Source of the DNA: Colwellia psychrerythraea
GTDB taxonomy: Bacteria; Pseudomonadota; Gammaproteobacteria; Enterobacterales; Alteromonadaceae
DNA: 64,000 bases
Assembly (NCBI RefSeq): GCF_000764225.1
Contig: NZ_JQED01000029.1
Span: forward strand, 270,418-334,417
Direction of reading: 5' to 3'
Positions 35,855-45,323 of the stretch are shown in pieces (position 1 is the first letter of the stretch; the number at the start of each line of letters is the position of its first letter). The notes under the pieces are model-generated. The model had not been told where the DNA came from, searched no databases, and worked only from the letters and a program-made list of their open reading frames with translations. A program made the position numbers and the translations under genes.

Positions 35855-36469
35855 TCATTCTTCTGCCTGATTAAAGGAATCAACAAAGGACTGTAACCCT
35901 ACTTTCACCAATTCATGGGTATTGACAATATTGTTGGCAATATCCCCTTCTAATACTTTTAAATTACCTAGTATATCTTTGGCTTCGCTAAAACCTTGCT
36001 CAATACCACCACCAATAATATCCATAAAACTCGTTAACGACTCTTCTGCATCCATTTCAGGGTGTTGAGCTTGATAAGCCCCCAAGAATTGAGTGCTAAA
36101 CGAAACAATACGCTCAGCCGTTGCTTCCGGACTAAAATCAATGCCTGACTCATAAGCATCTTCAACGTTACTTTCAACCCCATCTTCTTTGAGCGCTTCG
36201 TTTATTCCCTGCAAGGCGGTTCTTAACAACAGTGACAGTGGTTGATCACCGACTGTGTTACTGAATTTCAATGTCGACTCAATAATTGCGGCGTTAAGTT
36301 GTTTTTTATTACTGACCGCAATAGATTGCTGCACTTCGCCTACTTTCTTCTCGTGTGCAAGAGCCGATATATTTTGGCCTATGGGCCCATTTTCTTTTTT
36401 ATCCTGTACTTTTGCTAATGATCGAACATCTTGGCTAAAGGTAGCATTCGATTTAATTGCTGAGTTCAT
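35855..36469 (-). CDS. DUF5610 domain protein
   Basis: A 204-residue soluble protein of the uncharacterised DUF5610 family, common in Alteromonadales and Vibrionales. Family-like stretches are NAAIIESTLKFSNTVGDQPL, DFSPEATAERIVSFSTQFLG and SLTSFMDIIGGGIEQGFSEA, then KDILGNLKVLEGDIANNI. The N-terminal 50 residues are low-complexity and polar. The mostly helical C-terminal region has no catalytic motif, so function is unknown. It stands alone on the minus strand, with a hairpin at its stop codon, and is divergent from the CobW-type GTPase gene. Confidence 0.8.
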   Translation of the reverse strand: MNSAIKSNATFSQDVRSLAKVQDKKENGPIGQNISALAHEKKVGEVQQSIAVSNKKQLNAAIIESTLKFSNTVGDQPLSLLLRTALQGINEALKEDGVESNVEDAYESGIDFSPEATAERIVSFSTQFLGAYQAQHPEMDAEESLTSFMDIIGGGIEQGFSEAKDILGNLKVLEGDIANNIVNTHELVKVGLQSFVDSFNQAEE

Positions 36470-36754
36470 AAATTTTATCTCTCTTAATCAACGAATAAAC
36501 ATATATAGAATTATCGGCATGGCACAGTATAACTTAAGTGTCTTAGCCAAAATCAAAAGGCAGTGAATAGTGTTATTGACAATCAATCGAGTACTAGCCA
36601 AAACGGCTACCCAACTCATAGCGATATTAGCAGCGTCCTCATCAATACTAGAATAAGATATAATAAACTTATGCTAGTATTTAAATCCAATGTCCCAGAC
36701 AATTCACCCGACTATTTTCCGCATAAACCTTTGCCTTAAACCGAGTAAGAGTCA

Positions 36755-37825
36755 ATGTTCTCCCAGATATCATCAATTATTTCAGCCATACCCACGACCC
36801 TCATTACTGGTTTTTTAGGGGTCGGCAAAACGACCGCAATACTGCAATTACTTGCCAATAAACCTAAGAATGAAAACTGGGCAGTTCTTGTCAATGAGTT
36901 TGGCGAAATAGGCATAGATTCAGCACTACTCGCTGCTAATCCTAGTGAAAAAAGCGTATTCATTCGGGAAGTCCCCGGAGGCTGCATGTGCTGTGCTTCT
37001 GGTCTACCTATGCAGGTAGCATTAAATCAACTTATTACGAAAGCGAAACCTGACAGACTCATTATTGAACCAACAGGTTTAGGTCACCCAAAAGAAGTAG
37101 TAGAAGTGCTAACGAAGGGAAAGTTTCAACAAGTTATATCACTGCAATCAATTTTCTGTTTAGTTGATGCTAGAAACCTTATCGATAAACGCTATACAGA
37201 GCATCCATCCTTTATACAGCAACTCAACGTAGCAGACACTATCTTAGCAGCAAAAGCAGATACCTATTCAGCTCAAGATGAAGAGAACTTATCATCTTTT
37301 ATTAGCCAAAATAAACTAGCAGATAAACCATTACACCTAATGTATCAGGGGAAAATTGATCCCGCTTGGCTAACGAAACGACCTAAAGACATAATAGCGA
37401 GCAACACGACTATTGGTGTTGCAACTCCTTCTTCACAAGAAAGTTCACATCAAATTGAAGTCATTGCGAAAAAAGCTAGTGAACAAAAACAAGCGCTACA
37501 AACAAAACTATCGAATGAAGGATTTATTGAGCGGCATAATCATGGTGAAGGTTATTTTAGTAAAGGGTGGATTTTTTCGGACAAATATATTTTTAATTAT
37601 AAACAATTATTCGACTTAATCACTTCATTAACGGTTTCGCGTGCAAAAGGTGTGGTACTTACCGAGCAAGGAAGTTACACCTTTAATAAAACAGGATGTG
37701 AATTTAGCTGCAATCAAGTCTCAAAGGTAAAAACTAGCCGAGTTGAATTGATTGATAGAGATGAAAAGGTTTTAAATAATATAACGAGTATCCAATTATT
37801 AATGCTAACGAAGGACAACCCATAA
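36755..37825 (+). CDS. CobW/COG0523-type GTPase, metal chaperone
   Basis: A 356-residue G3E-family GTPase. The P-loop is GFLGVGKT at about residues 19-26, and the invariant metal site CxCC is seen as Cys77, Cys79 and Cys80 in PGGCMCCASG. EPTGLGHP follows as the switch region. The usual NKxD guanine motif is altered to AAKADTY. The C-terminal CobW domain starts near residue 255 and includes AKGVVLTEQGSY. COG0523 proteins load zinc or other divalent metals into client proteins, often under zinc limitation. No Zur box was recognised, and the client is unknown. The next gene, zinc-ribbon YjdM on the opposite strand, converges with it. Confidence 0.9.
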   Translation: MFSQISSIISAIPTTLITGFLGVGKTTAILQLLANKPKNENWAVLVNEFGEIGIDSALLAANPSEKSVFIREVPGGCMCCASGLPMQVALNQLITKAKPDRLIIEPTGLGHPKEVVEVLTKGKFQQVISLQSIFCLVDARNLIDKRYTEHPSFIQQLNVADTILAAKADTYSAQDEENLSSFISQNKLADKPLHLMYQGKIDPAWLTKRPKDIIASNTTIGVATPSSQESSHQIEVIAKKASEQKQALQTKLSNEGFIERHNHGEGYFSKGWIFSDKYIFNYKQLFDLITSLTVSRAKGVVLTEQGSYTFNKTGCEFSCNQVSKVKTSRVELIDRDEKVLNNITSIQLLMLTKDNP

Positions 37826-37936
37826 TTTCACTATTAAGCCGATGATATGAAACGGTATTTAATATAAGTACTGCTTCACCATAAAAGAGTAAACAGTTAG
37901 CAGTTTTATTGTAAACTCTTATTATGTGTTGCTTAG

Positions 37937-38275
37937 TTAAGCCCTTTTCACAAACTTTGCAGTAACCATCATTTCACCTGCTCCATCGACTTTGCAGTCC
38001 AGTTGATGATCTTTACCTTCGACTATTCTCCTAATAACCGCTTTTGTACCAACTTTAAGTACTTGAGAGCTACTTTTGATTTTAAGGTCCTTAATCATGG
38101 TGACCTTGTCACCTTCATTTAACAAAGTTCCATTGAAGTCCTTAACCGTAAAGGCTTCTTCTTCATCAAGCAGCTCTGATGGATTCCATTCATGGGCACA
38201 TTCAGGACAGATCAGCAGGCTTTGATCTTGGTAAATAAAATTAGAATTACATTTGGGGCATGGTGGAAGTGACAT
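37937..38275 (-). CDS. yjdM: Zinc ribbon protein YjdM (PhnA-like)
   Basis: A 112-residue protein with an N-terminal zinc ribbon (CPKCNSNFIYQDQSLLICPEC) and a C-terminal PhnA/YjdM beta-barrel domain (VKDFNGTLLNEGDKVTMIKD, then LKVGTKAVIRRIV). It was once called alkylphosphonate protein PhnA, but is not needed for phosphonate use; its role is unresolved. Length and both domains match the family well. It is monocistronic on the minus strand and converges with the CobW-type GTPase gene, leaving about 110 bp between stops. Confidence 0.93.
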   Translation of the reverse strand: MSLPPCPKCNSNFIYQDQSLLICPECAHEWNPSELLDEEEAFTVKDFNGTLLNEGDKVTMIKDLKIKSSSQVLKVGTKAVIRRIVEGKDHQLDCKVDGAGEMMVTAKFVKRA

Positions 38276-38581
38276 AAATTATTACTTTATCGATTTTATT
38301 TTACTCATATTGTAAAGGCTGTTTCTTATATAATCGAGTATTATAATAGTAATCCCTTTACCATTGTATGAATATTAATAAATAGAATACTCCTCTCTTA
38401 ACTCCCACTTTTCTCCTCTTCATTGATCCGAATCAACTCCATCGTAAAATAGTGATGCAAGCGAGACAAAACAAGAGAAGATCAATATTTCTGATCCGTA
38501 CACACGTTACAGTATCTCCTTGAATAACAGAAGTAATGACGAATAAGATGCCACTTTGTATTCGTTGATGAGAGCTTACTT
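38276..38581. other. Intergenic, nothing recognised
   Basis: About 306 AT-rich bases between divergent genes yjdM and the T5orf172 gene; presumably holds their promoters, none of which could be fixed. Confidence 0.4.
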
Positions 38582-38920
38582 ATGAGTATAGAGAATTCAC
38601 AACAAAGCGTAACCGTAGACCAGATTTCTTTTGGTAATGTCTACATAATGACCCATTCAATTTTCTCAAATGTGATTAAAATTGGCTGCACTCCGAATGA
38701 CACACAGGCGTATGCAAAATCACTTTCTGCGAAAGGTCCCGGTGATTATCAGGTATATTTTTCTTTGCCTTGTAATAATCCCTGTCAGATTAAAAAACAG
38801 CTAAGAAAGCATTTTGAAGCGGAACAATACGTGAATGAGTTTTACGAAGTTGCGCCAGAAAAAGCAAAAAGTATTTTAAAAAGAGAATTAATGAAAATAC
38901 CGGTATTGAACAACTATTAA
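38582..38920 (+). CDS. T5orf172 / GIY-YIG-like domain protein
   Basis: A 112-residue protein. GNVYIMTHSIFSNVIKIGCT matches the first strand-turn-strand of the T5orf172 domain, a GIY-YIG nuclease relative: GxVYIM in place of GIY, and KIGCT in place of YIG-type. It continues with CNNPCQIKKQLRKHFEAEQY and VNEFYEVAPEKAKSIL. The catalytic Glu and Arg of true GIY-YIG nucleases are not clearly placed, and the chain is short. The domain occurs in phage and defence contexts as well as alone. Function is therefore uncertain; DNA binding or cleavage is possible. It stands alone, beside a scar region of gene relics. Confidence 0.75.
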   Translation: MSIENSQQSVTVDQISFGNVYIMTHSIFSNVIKIGCTPNDTQAYAKSLSAKGPGDYQVYFSLPCNNPCQIKKQLRKHFEAEQYVNEFYEVAPEKAKSILKRELMKIPVLNNY

Positions 38921-39000
38921 CTTGCACAATATTTCACAACACAGGCACAATTAAGCCCTGTGCTGTGAATTTCTATTTTCCCTGTCATGCAGTATTTACG

Positions 39001-39520
39001 CTAAACAGACAGAGCTTCACGTCCATGAGGGCTGTGAAAGTCAATTTCAGGTCCAAGAGGTATTACCCGTGTTGGATTAATTGTTTCGTGACTACCGTAG
39101 TAATGTGCCTTGATATAGTCCATCGCCACGGTTTCTTCAATAGCAGGGACTTGATACAAATCTCGTAAATACCCCCAAATATTCGGGTAGTCGACAATGC
39201 GACGTAAATTACATTTAAAGTGCCCAACATAAACAGCATCAAAGCGAACTAACGTCGTAAATAAGCGCCAATCAGCCTCAGTAATGTTATTACCCGTTAA
39301 ATAACGACGCTCTTCTAGGCGTTCTTCCAGGGTATCTAGCGCAGCAAAAACGTCAGTAACCGCTTCTTCATAAGCCTCTTGAGTGGTAGCAAAACCCGCA
39401 CGGTAAACACCATTATTAATCGTTGGGTAAATAAATTCATTGAGTTCATCTATTTCGGCTAACAGCGCTGGTGGTGAAAAGTCACCTGGCAAAGCACCAA
39501 CGTCATCAAAAAGCCATTAC
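39001..39520 (-). pseudogene. C-terminal relic of glutathionyl-hydroquinone reductase
   Basis: The reading (LFDDVGALPGDFSPP, then LLAEIDELNEFIYPTINNGV to HSPHGREALSV) corresponds to the C-terminal half of the S-glutathionyl-hydroquinone reductase family and parallels the intact gene at 51813. The catalytic CPWA half is absent: coding homology stops near 39520 and runs straight into an opposite-strand pirin fragment. It has no proper start (only a TTG at 39492 inside the domain). It may express a helical domain but cannot bind glutathione or catalyse. Confidence 0.85.
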
Positions 39521-39758
39521 TTTTTATCAACCAAGAAGCACGCATTTATGGCGGTACATTAACTAAAGGTACAATAATAGAGCATGACATAACACATCAA
39601 GCTTATATTTAGCTTCTGAAGGTATGTTCAAAGTGGCAGACAACTCAGAATTTATAACAATGAACAAAGGAAATGGTGCTGAAGTCAGTCAATCAAATTC
39701 AATAACATTAAGAGCAGCGACTGATTGTGAGATTAGTATTATCGACACTATAGAGTAA
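39507..39758 (+). pseudogene. C-terminal relic of a pirin-family gene, frameshifted
   Basis: From about 39507 the plus strand aligns with the 3' third of the intact pirin gene (54804-55511). It reads FINQEARIYGGTLTKGTIIE, then, after a one-base loss near 39611, SEGMFKVADNSEFITMNKGN and SITLRAATDCEISIIDTIE to a TAA at 39758. Another one-base loss lies near 39515. The metal-binding N-terminal half is missing. The fragment abuts the hydroquinone-reductase relic, suggesting that one deletion removed the 5' halves of two divergent genes. Confidence 0.85.
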
Positions 39759-40149
39759 ACAATAGCGTTCTGTTAATAACAGACAAACTACCTTACAAAC
39801 AGTGCTAAGTTTATTTACACCATGTGGCAACAAACGCTGAAATAGCAGCCGAACTAAACACATCAATCAAAAGCAGTATTCAGCTTTACTCATCAGTGAC
39901 TATGAGCTTAACATGTTAGTTTATAGAGTTTTTTTCAACAGTGATTTACCCAGAGTTTATCTCAGTTAACAAGCCGTCAATTTGACCTTGTGAAAACTAA
40001 GTAAATTAAGCCTTACACAACAGCATCTATTGACCATAACGATTAGCAGAAAAAACGCTATGAAGTGTAACTTTGCAGCTATCAGAGCTATTTTATTAGG
40101 TAAAATACAGTTAAAATAGCCATACGTTACACTCAGCAGACCTTTTCTT
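39759..40149. other. Intergenic, nothing recognised
   Basis: About 390 bp between the pirin relic and the 40.15-kb gene. No supportable gene or clear structured element is seen. Confidence 0.4.
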
Positions 40150-41067
40150 TTGAACCTATTTTCACTGTCATCAATGATAAGCTCCTTCATTACCCTTGTT
40201 CTTCTTTTTAGCGCGCCAGCGCAAAGTGATCATATAAATGACCAAGCGCACAAACAGAAAATCATTTGGCTAGTCGAAGACAAACTTGAAAATAGAGACT
40301 TATTAGCAAAAACCTCTGCTGACACGTCAACTGCTTCTTATATTGAAAACGTAATTATTCAGCGATTAAGCCAATATAATATTAAAATAGAGCGAGTGAC
40401 CGCAAGTCGCATGAATCGAGTACTGCAGACAAACGAAAATGCCTGTGTGGCCAATAGAGCAAGTACACCTGAGCGTCGGGAATATTCTCTCTTTTCAGAT
40501 CCTCAAAGTTTTTACCTTACTCATAAACTTTATCGCTTTAATCAAGCGTCAGCTCTACCAAAGCAATTGTTTAATGCTGAGGGGGAAATCAAAGATCTTG
40601 CCAGTGTTTTTAAATTATTACCTGAAAAAACGTTAGGCCTTGCACAAGATGTATCTTTTGGTGTTTTTCTTGATAAACAAATACAAAAAATAAAAGCCGA
40701 AAACATTTATTACCGTGGCGGAAATAAGCGTGTTGTAGCGCTATCGTCCATGTTATATAAATCTCGCGTTGACTTTGTACTTGCTTTACCTGTGGATATA
40801 ACCCCAAATGAAGCGCAAAAGCCGCTAATAGAACAATATACCATTGCAGGAGCGCCTCCTTACCTTATTGCCCATTTCAATTGCTCTAAGACGTCATTGG
40901 GGCAACGAGTTATTGACGATATTAATCAAATACTAACCGAGATTTATCAAACTAAAGATTATTACCGAGCACACAAAAAATGGTTTTCTGCTAAACAGCT
41001 CGATGATTTACAAATTTTTCTAGCCAAACATTTCTCTGAGCAACGTTATATCAACCCAACAAAATAA
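40150..41067 (+). CDS. Periplasmic solute-binding-like protein (TIGR02285-like)
   Basis: About 300 residues with an N-terminal signal (SSFITLVLLFSAPAQS), then a type-2 periplasmic binding fold. NENACVANRASTPERREYSL and FSDPQSFYLTHKLYRF, then FHFNCSKT-like AHFNCSKTSLGQRVIDDINQ, resemble the TIGR02285 group of ABC-amino-acid-like binding proteins that have no cognate transporter. The ligand is unknown. The start is uncertain: a TTG at 40150 or an ATG at 40174 (MISSFITLV); neither has a ribosome site and the n-region lacks a positive charge either way. It is preceded by the relic region and is monocistronic. A similar binding-like protein occurs at 56552. Confidence 0.7.
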   Translation: MNLFSLSSMISSFITLVLLFSAPAQSDHINDQAHKQKIIWLVEDKLENRDLLAKTSADTSTASYIENVIIQRLSQYNIKIERVTASRMNRVLQTNENACVANRASTPERREYSLFSDPQSFYLTHKLYRFNQASALPKQLFNAEGEIKDLASVFKLLPEKTLGLAQDVSFGVFLDKQIQKIKAENIYYRGGNKRVVALSSMLYKSRVDFVLALPVDITPNEAQKPLIEQYTIAGAPPYLIAHFNCSKTSLGQRVIDDINQILTEIYQTKDYYRAHKKWFSAKQLDDLQIFLAKHFSEQRYINPTK

Positions 41068-41358
41068 GGTTATTAACGAGTATTTTCACTCCTTCTCTGT
41101 CAGCTGAGTTTACGCTCTGCCAAGCAAAGTGATGAAAAGGAAAAAATCAAAGCGAATAACACATTTCTGATAACACCTAACTAACCTAAAATAAGCCATA
41201 ATATTGTAAAGCACAGTCGGTTTATATTATAAAGGTCGCCACTCCAAGAATTGCCAACATAGTGGTTAATATGCACAACCCATCAGTGCTTTAACAATAG
41301 CCGTATCCTGTTCGAATTATTGTTCATTAACTAAGTACAAAGTATAAGGTTCACTACA

Positions 41359-41994
41359 ATGAAAACAAAGCTAGAGTGCGTCGCTATTTCAGACACACAT
41401 GGTATGTACAACAAGCTAGAACTGCCAGTGGGTGATGTTCTTATTCATGCTGGCGATATTACTCGGCATGGAAAGTTATCAGAACTTGAGGATTTCAATG
41501 AGTGGCTAGGTGAACAACCCCATCAACATAAAATTATTATCGCGGGCAATCACGATTGGTGTTTTGAGCGTCAAAAACAAGCGTGCTTAAAAATACTCAC
41601 TAACGCTGTCTATTTAGAAGATCAATCAACAACCATAGCGGGACATACGTTTTATGGCTCACCTTGGCAGCCAAGATTTCAGCACTGGGCTTTTAATTTA
41701 TCTCGTGGCAAAGCGTTGCAAGAGAAATGGGATCTGATCAGTAAAAATGTTGATGTACTGGTAACCCATGGTCCCGCTTTTGGCCTGTTAGACAAAATTC
41801 ATAGTGGTGAACATACCGGTTGTGAAAACCTGTTAGTCAAAATTGAAGAAATAAAACCGAGAGTGCATATCTGCGGCCATATCCATGAAGGTTATGGCAG
41901 AGTTAAACACCAAGGCATCGAATTTATCAATGCCAGTGTCACTAACGAACGCTTTAAACCAACAAACCCTCCGATGGTATTTACTGTCGGTTAA
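41359..41994 (+). CDS. Calcineurin-like metallophosphoesterase
   Basis: A 211-residue cytosolic metallophosphoesterase. All five family motifs are present: ISDTHGMY (Asp, His), HAGDITRHG (Asp), IAGNHDWCF (Asn, His), LVTHGPAFG (His) and ICGHIHEGYGR (His). The short single-domain form with GSPWQPRFQHWAFN resembles the MPPED/239FB-like bacterial group. The substrate is not predictable; cyclic nucleotides or other phosphodiesters are possible. AAGG lies nine bases before the ATG. A strong bidirectional terminator follows, shared with the converging M16 protease gene. Confidence 0.9.
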   Translation: MKTKLECVAISDTHGMYNKLELPVGDVLIHAGDITRHGKLSELEDFNEWLGEQPHQHKIIIAGNHDWCFERQKQACLKILTNAVYLEDQSTTIAGHTFYGSPWQPRFQHWAFNLSRGKALQEKWDLISKNVDVLVTHGPAFGLLDKIHSGEHTGCENLLVKIEEIKPRVHICGHIHEGYGRVKHQGIEFINASVTNERFKPTNPPMVFTVG

Positions 41995-42060
41995 TTTATC
42001 TAAGTTGTCTTATCAAAGCTCTGATATTGTCATAGCAACAATAATTTAACAGTAAAAATA

Positions 42061-42087
42061 AAAACACCACGGCGAGCGTGGTGTTTT
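42061..42087. terminator. Bidirectional intrinsic terminator
   Basis: AAAACACCACG (42061-42071), loop GCGAG, CGTGGTGTTTT (42077-42087): a perfect 11-bp stem with A and T flanks, between the converging metallophosphoesterase and M16 protease genes. Confidence 0.9.
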
Positions 42088-42135
42088 ATCAAGTTCAACT
42101 CAATATTGAGTTATCGTCAGGGTATTTTTAAAACC

Positions 42136-45036
42136 TTATTTAAACACCTTATCTACCGCAATCACTTCAACATTTTTCGCCGGCAGCATTAACTTATAAC
42201 GTTCAATAACTTTATCAGTCGCTAACAATTCTGCAGATTTTTCACTGTTATATTTTAATGGTGATACTTGCTCAGACAACAAACGTTTTTTCATGTCTTT
42301 ACCATCGCCAGAAATGAACACATAGTGAATATCATCAGTTTGTAAGTTTTCTTTAATGACACGATTGACATCGTCTAAGGTAAGTTTTGCAAACTCGCCT
42401 CGTACGTACTTAACAAACTCTTCTGTTTGATAAAACTCACTATCCAATGCATAACCTAACTGCTGATCTTGGCTAGCCACTAATTGCGGCGCATAGTTAG
42501 TTAGGTAATTACGTGTGGCTTGAAAGTCTTTTTCGCTCATGCCATTTTCAATCAAGTTATCCAATTCAAACAAAGCGGCACGGGTTGCAAAATGCGCATC
42601 ATTATTTGAACGTAAAGGACGTAACCATACTTGGAAAATTTGGCTTGAACGACCTAAGTTTGCATCAGGCTTAGTTTGGAACATACCACGTGGGAAATAC
42701 TCAATATATGCATAATCACCATAGTTCATACCACGCGCTTGACGTATTTGTTGATACAAGTAGCTATTAGAACTACGATGCTCACCAAAGTACGAACGTA
42801 CTAACCAAAGCGCTGCCCAATCTTTGTCACTGCGAACTGTATCAATTGGGAAACCAAAAGAAACGGCCGTTGATTGTGCATTTTTCTCAACAATTGTTGC
42901 GTGATGACCTGTTAGTACTGGCGCTTTAGCAATGGTTAAACGTTTTTCATCACCTACAGGCAATGCCGTTAAGTCGGTCATTAACTGTGTTTTTAAAGCA
43001 CTTGGCAGTGCACCAGTAATACCTAAATGCAACTTAGCTTGTGTTAACTGCGCGGCATAAAAAGCTTTAACATCTTCAAGCGTTATGGCAGTTAAATCAG
43101 ATAAATCACCACTATTAAAGTTTTCATAAACATGGCCCTGATAAAGTTCGCTATAAAGCACTTCTTTTCCTAACTCTTCATCATTAGATGATTTAAGGCC
43201 AGACTTAATACCATCGAGTAACTCTTTTTTAATACGCTTAAAATCATCTTCACGCCAGCCTGGATTCAACAATTGATCGCTGATCAGTTGGTACCACTGT
43301 GTTGCATTATCTTTGTGAACACGACCCGTGAATGACATCATTTCTTTATCTAGTTGTGACGAGAAACTTCCCGCTAACGGATATAAACCTTTCTTAATGT
43401 CTTCATAACTACGTGTTTGAGAGCCCCCTTGAGTTAACATGCGTGCGGTTAAAGCCGCCACACCTTTTTTACCTACCGGATCTGCTGCTGCGCCGGTATA
43501 AAATAGAAAGTTCACATCAATTAACGGCGAGTCATTGGTTTTATCTAACACTGTAAACTGTGGCGCACTTGGGTTCGCTTTGTTCATTTCAATGTTGGCA
43601 ACCGCGCCATTTAAGTCAACTTCTTGCTCAAAGCCCGCCACTTTATCTAATGCTGATAACGTTACCGTGGTGCGGTTTTCATCAATAAAATATTGATTGG
43701 CGATTCGCTTAATATCATCCGCTGAAATGTTGTCAAAGCTATTATAAAGTTGGTTGATGGTTTCAGGATCGCGATCAAAGTGCATATAACTAGCAAGTGT
43801 TGCAGCGATAGACTCTGAAGAGTCTAAGCTATTGACGAAGCTATATTTTAGATTCGATTTTAAGTTATCAAGTTTTTCAGTTGAAACAAGTTCTGTACGC
43901 ACCTTCGCATACGTGCGATTTACCGCATCACGCACAACGACTAAGTCTTTTTCTTCATTTACTTTAATGAAGACATGACGTAAACCTGCATCTTTTGTTT
44001 CAGGGTTGTAGTTAAACATTTGACTGGCGAGCTGCTTGTCTACCACTAACTCTTGGTACAATGCTGAATTGTTTGAAAAATATAATTCAGAAATCAAATC
44101 TAATGCAGCACGATCTTTTTCCTTCGGTTGCCAATTGGCTCCTTTATAAGATACTAATAGCCAATGCCCTGGTAAACCATCAAATTTTTCATGAACATAC
44201 TTCGCTTTTTCTTGCTTTGGCTCTTGAGCGATATCATTAACAAAATCACCTTTTTTCCAATTGCCCCAATGCTTTTCAACCATCGCCATAGTAGCTTGTG
44301 GCTCTACATCTCCGACTATCACTAACGAAACATATTCTGGTTTATAAAATTGATTAAAGAACTTTTCGCCGTAAGCTATTTGCTTTGGCATTGCTTCAAC
44401 ATCTTCAAAGAAACCCATAGTGGTGTGTTTATAAGTATGGGTATCAAACGCTTCTTTGCGTACCGCTGCTAATAGTTTACGTATGGGGCTGGCATTATTT
44501 TTTAAGTATTCACCTTTTACCGTTAAGGCTTCCGTTTTAAATTGTGCATCAGTGTAAGAGAGGTTTTTAAAATGATCGGCTTGGATCTCTAATACTTTAT
44601 CTAAATGATCTTTAGAAAAATCTAAATGATAATTGGTATAATCGTTAGTCGTGTAAGCACCATTATCAACACCGGCATTTTTAAATAAATCGGCATAAAC
44701 ATCTTGCGGGAATTTATCTGAACCTTTAAACATCATATGCTCAAAGAAATGCGCAAAACCAGTTTTTCCAACTTCGTTTTCATCACGAGACCCTACCGAC
44801 ACAGGGATTTGTACTGAAACAAGATCAGGGTAATCTGTCTTAACCACTAAAACACGTAAACCATTAGATAATTCTTTAAATAAGTATTTTTGACTAAACA
44901 CTTTATTGGCATCATTTTCAGTAGTTTTGGTTGATGCACTGTTAGCCGAATCAGAAACAGACGCTGAATTGGTTGCCATACAGGCGGATAACGCTATACT
45001 TGCGGCGATTACGACTGCCAAATATTTCTTTTTCAT
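42136..45036 (-). CDS. M16 (insulinase/pitrilysin) family zinc protease, lipoprotein
   Basis: A 966-residue protein with a lipoprotein signal (KYLAVVIAASIALSAC, Cys19) and two pairs of M16 domains. The N-terminal half is active-type: the inverted zinc motif HxxEH is His96-Phe-Phe-Glu99-His100 in GFAHFFEHMMFKG, and the distal Glu is in LTVKGEYLKN. The C-terminal half lacks HxxEH, as normal for the family. Such enzymes degrade peptides in a closed chamber; outer-membrane-anchored periplasmic location is implied by the lipobox. GGGAT precedes the ATG. It appears monocistronic. Confidence 0.94.
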   Translation of the reverse strand: MKKKYLAVVIAASIALSACMATNSASVSDSANSASTKTTENDANKVFSQKYLFKELSNGLRVLVVKTDYPDLVSVQIPVSVGSRDENEVGKTGFAHFFEHMMFKGSDKFPQDVYADLFKNAGVDNGAYTTNDYTNYHLDFSKDHLDKVLEIQADHFKNLSYTDAQFKTEALTVKGEYLKNNASPIRKLLAAVRKEAFDTHTYKHTTMGFFEDVEAMPKQIAYGEKFFNQFYKPEYVSLVIVGDVEPQATMAMVEKHWGNWKKGDFVNDIAQEPKQEKAKYVHEKFDGLPGHWLLVSYKGANWQPKEKDRAALDLISELYFSNNSALYQELVVDKQLASQMFNYNPETKDAGLRHVFIKVNEEKDLVVVRDAVNRTYAKVRTELVSTEKLDNLKSNLKYSFVNSLDSSESIAATLASYMHFDRDPETINQLYNSFDNISADDIKRIANQYFIDENRTTVTLSALDKVAGFEQEVDLNGAVANIEMNKANPSAPQFTVLDKTNDSPLIDVNFLFYTGAAADPVGKKGVAALTARMLTQGGSQTRSYEDIKKGLYPLAGSFSSQLDKEMMSFTGRVHKDNATQWYQLISDQLLNPGWREDDFKRIKKELLDGIKSGLKSSNDEELGKEVLYSELYQGHVYENFNSGDLSDLTAITLEDVKAFYAAQLTQAKLHLGITGALPSALKTQLMTDLTALPVGDEKRLTIAKAPVLTGHHATIVEKNAQSTAVSFGFPIDTVRSDKDWAALWLVRSYFGEHRSSNSYLYQQIRQARGMNYGDYAYIEYFPRGMFQTKPDANLGRSSQIFQVWLRPLRSNNDAHFATRAALFELDNLIENGMSEKDFQATRNYLTNYAPQLVASQDQQLGYALDSEFYQTEEFVKYVRGEFAKLTLDDVNRVIKENLQTDDIHYVFISGDGKDMKKRLLSEQVSPLKYNSEKSAELLATDKVIERYKLMLPAKNVEVIAVDKVFK

Positions 45037-45277
45037 AGTAGATCCCTATATTATTTATCGCTATATCTTATGTAACTCTGGGAAGTTTTTCATTAATTAT
45101 TCGGGGATAACCAGCACAATGATGTAACAAATTAATTACATAGTTATAACAAGTGGAATTCTAAGATGATTTTGCTTGAAGTCGCCAATGAAATACAGCA
45201 ATCCAGACGTCCCTTTTCCTAGCTGTGCTGTGGTAGATGTGATTGGATAACGTTGCATTTAACTCTGTCATTTACAG

Positions 45278-45319
45278 CATGCAGCCTAACAAGCCAAAAA
45301 GAAGTTGTTAGGCTGCATG
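45278..45319 (-). terminator. 15-bp perfect inverted repeat after the DJ-1/PfpI gene
   Basis: CATGCAGCCTAACAA (45278-45292) and TTGTTAGGCTGCATG (45305-45319) pair perfectly with a 12-nt loop, five bases beyond the minus-strand stop. No clear T-run follows, but the stem is strong. Confidence 0.65.
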
Positions 45320-45323
45320 ACGG

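Noticed and set aside
38582..38920. Homing endonuclease reading of the GIY-YIG-like protein
   Set aside because: The chain is a single short T5orf172-type domain without a DNA-binding domain, intron or clear catalytic Arg and Glu, so a homing function is not supported.
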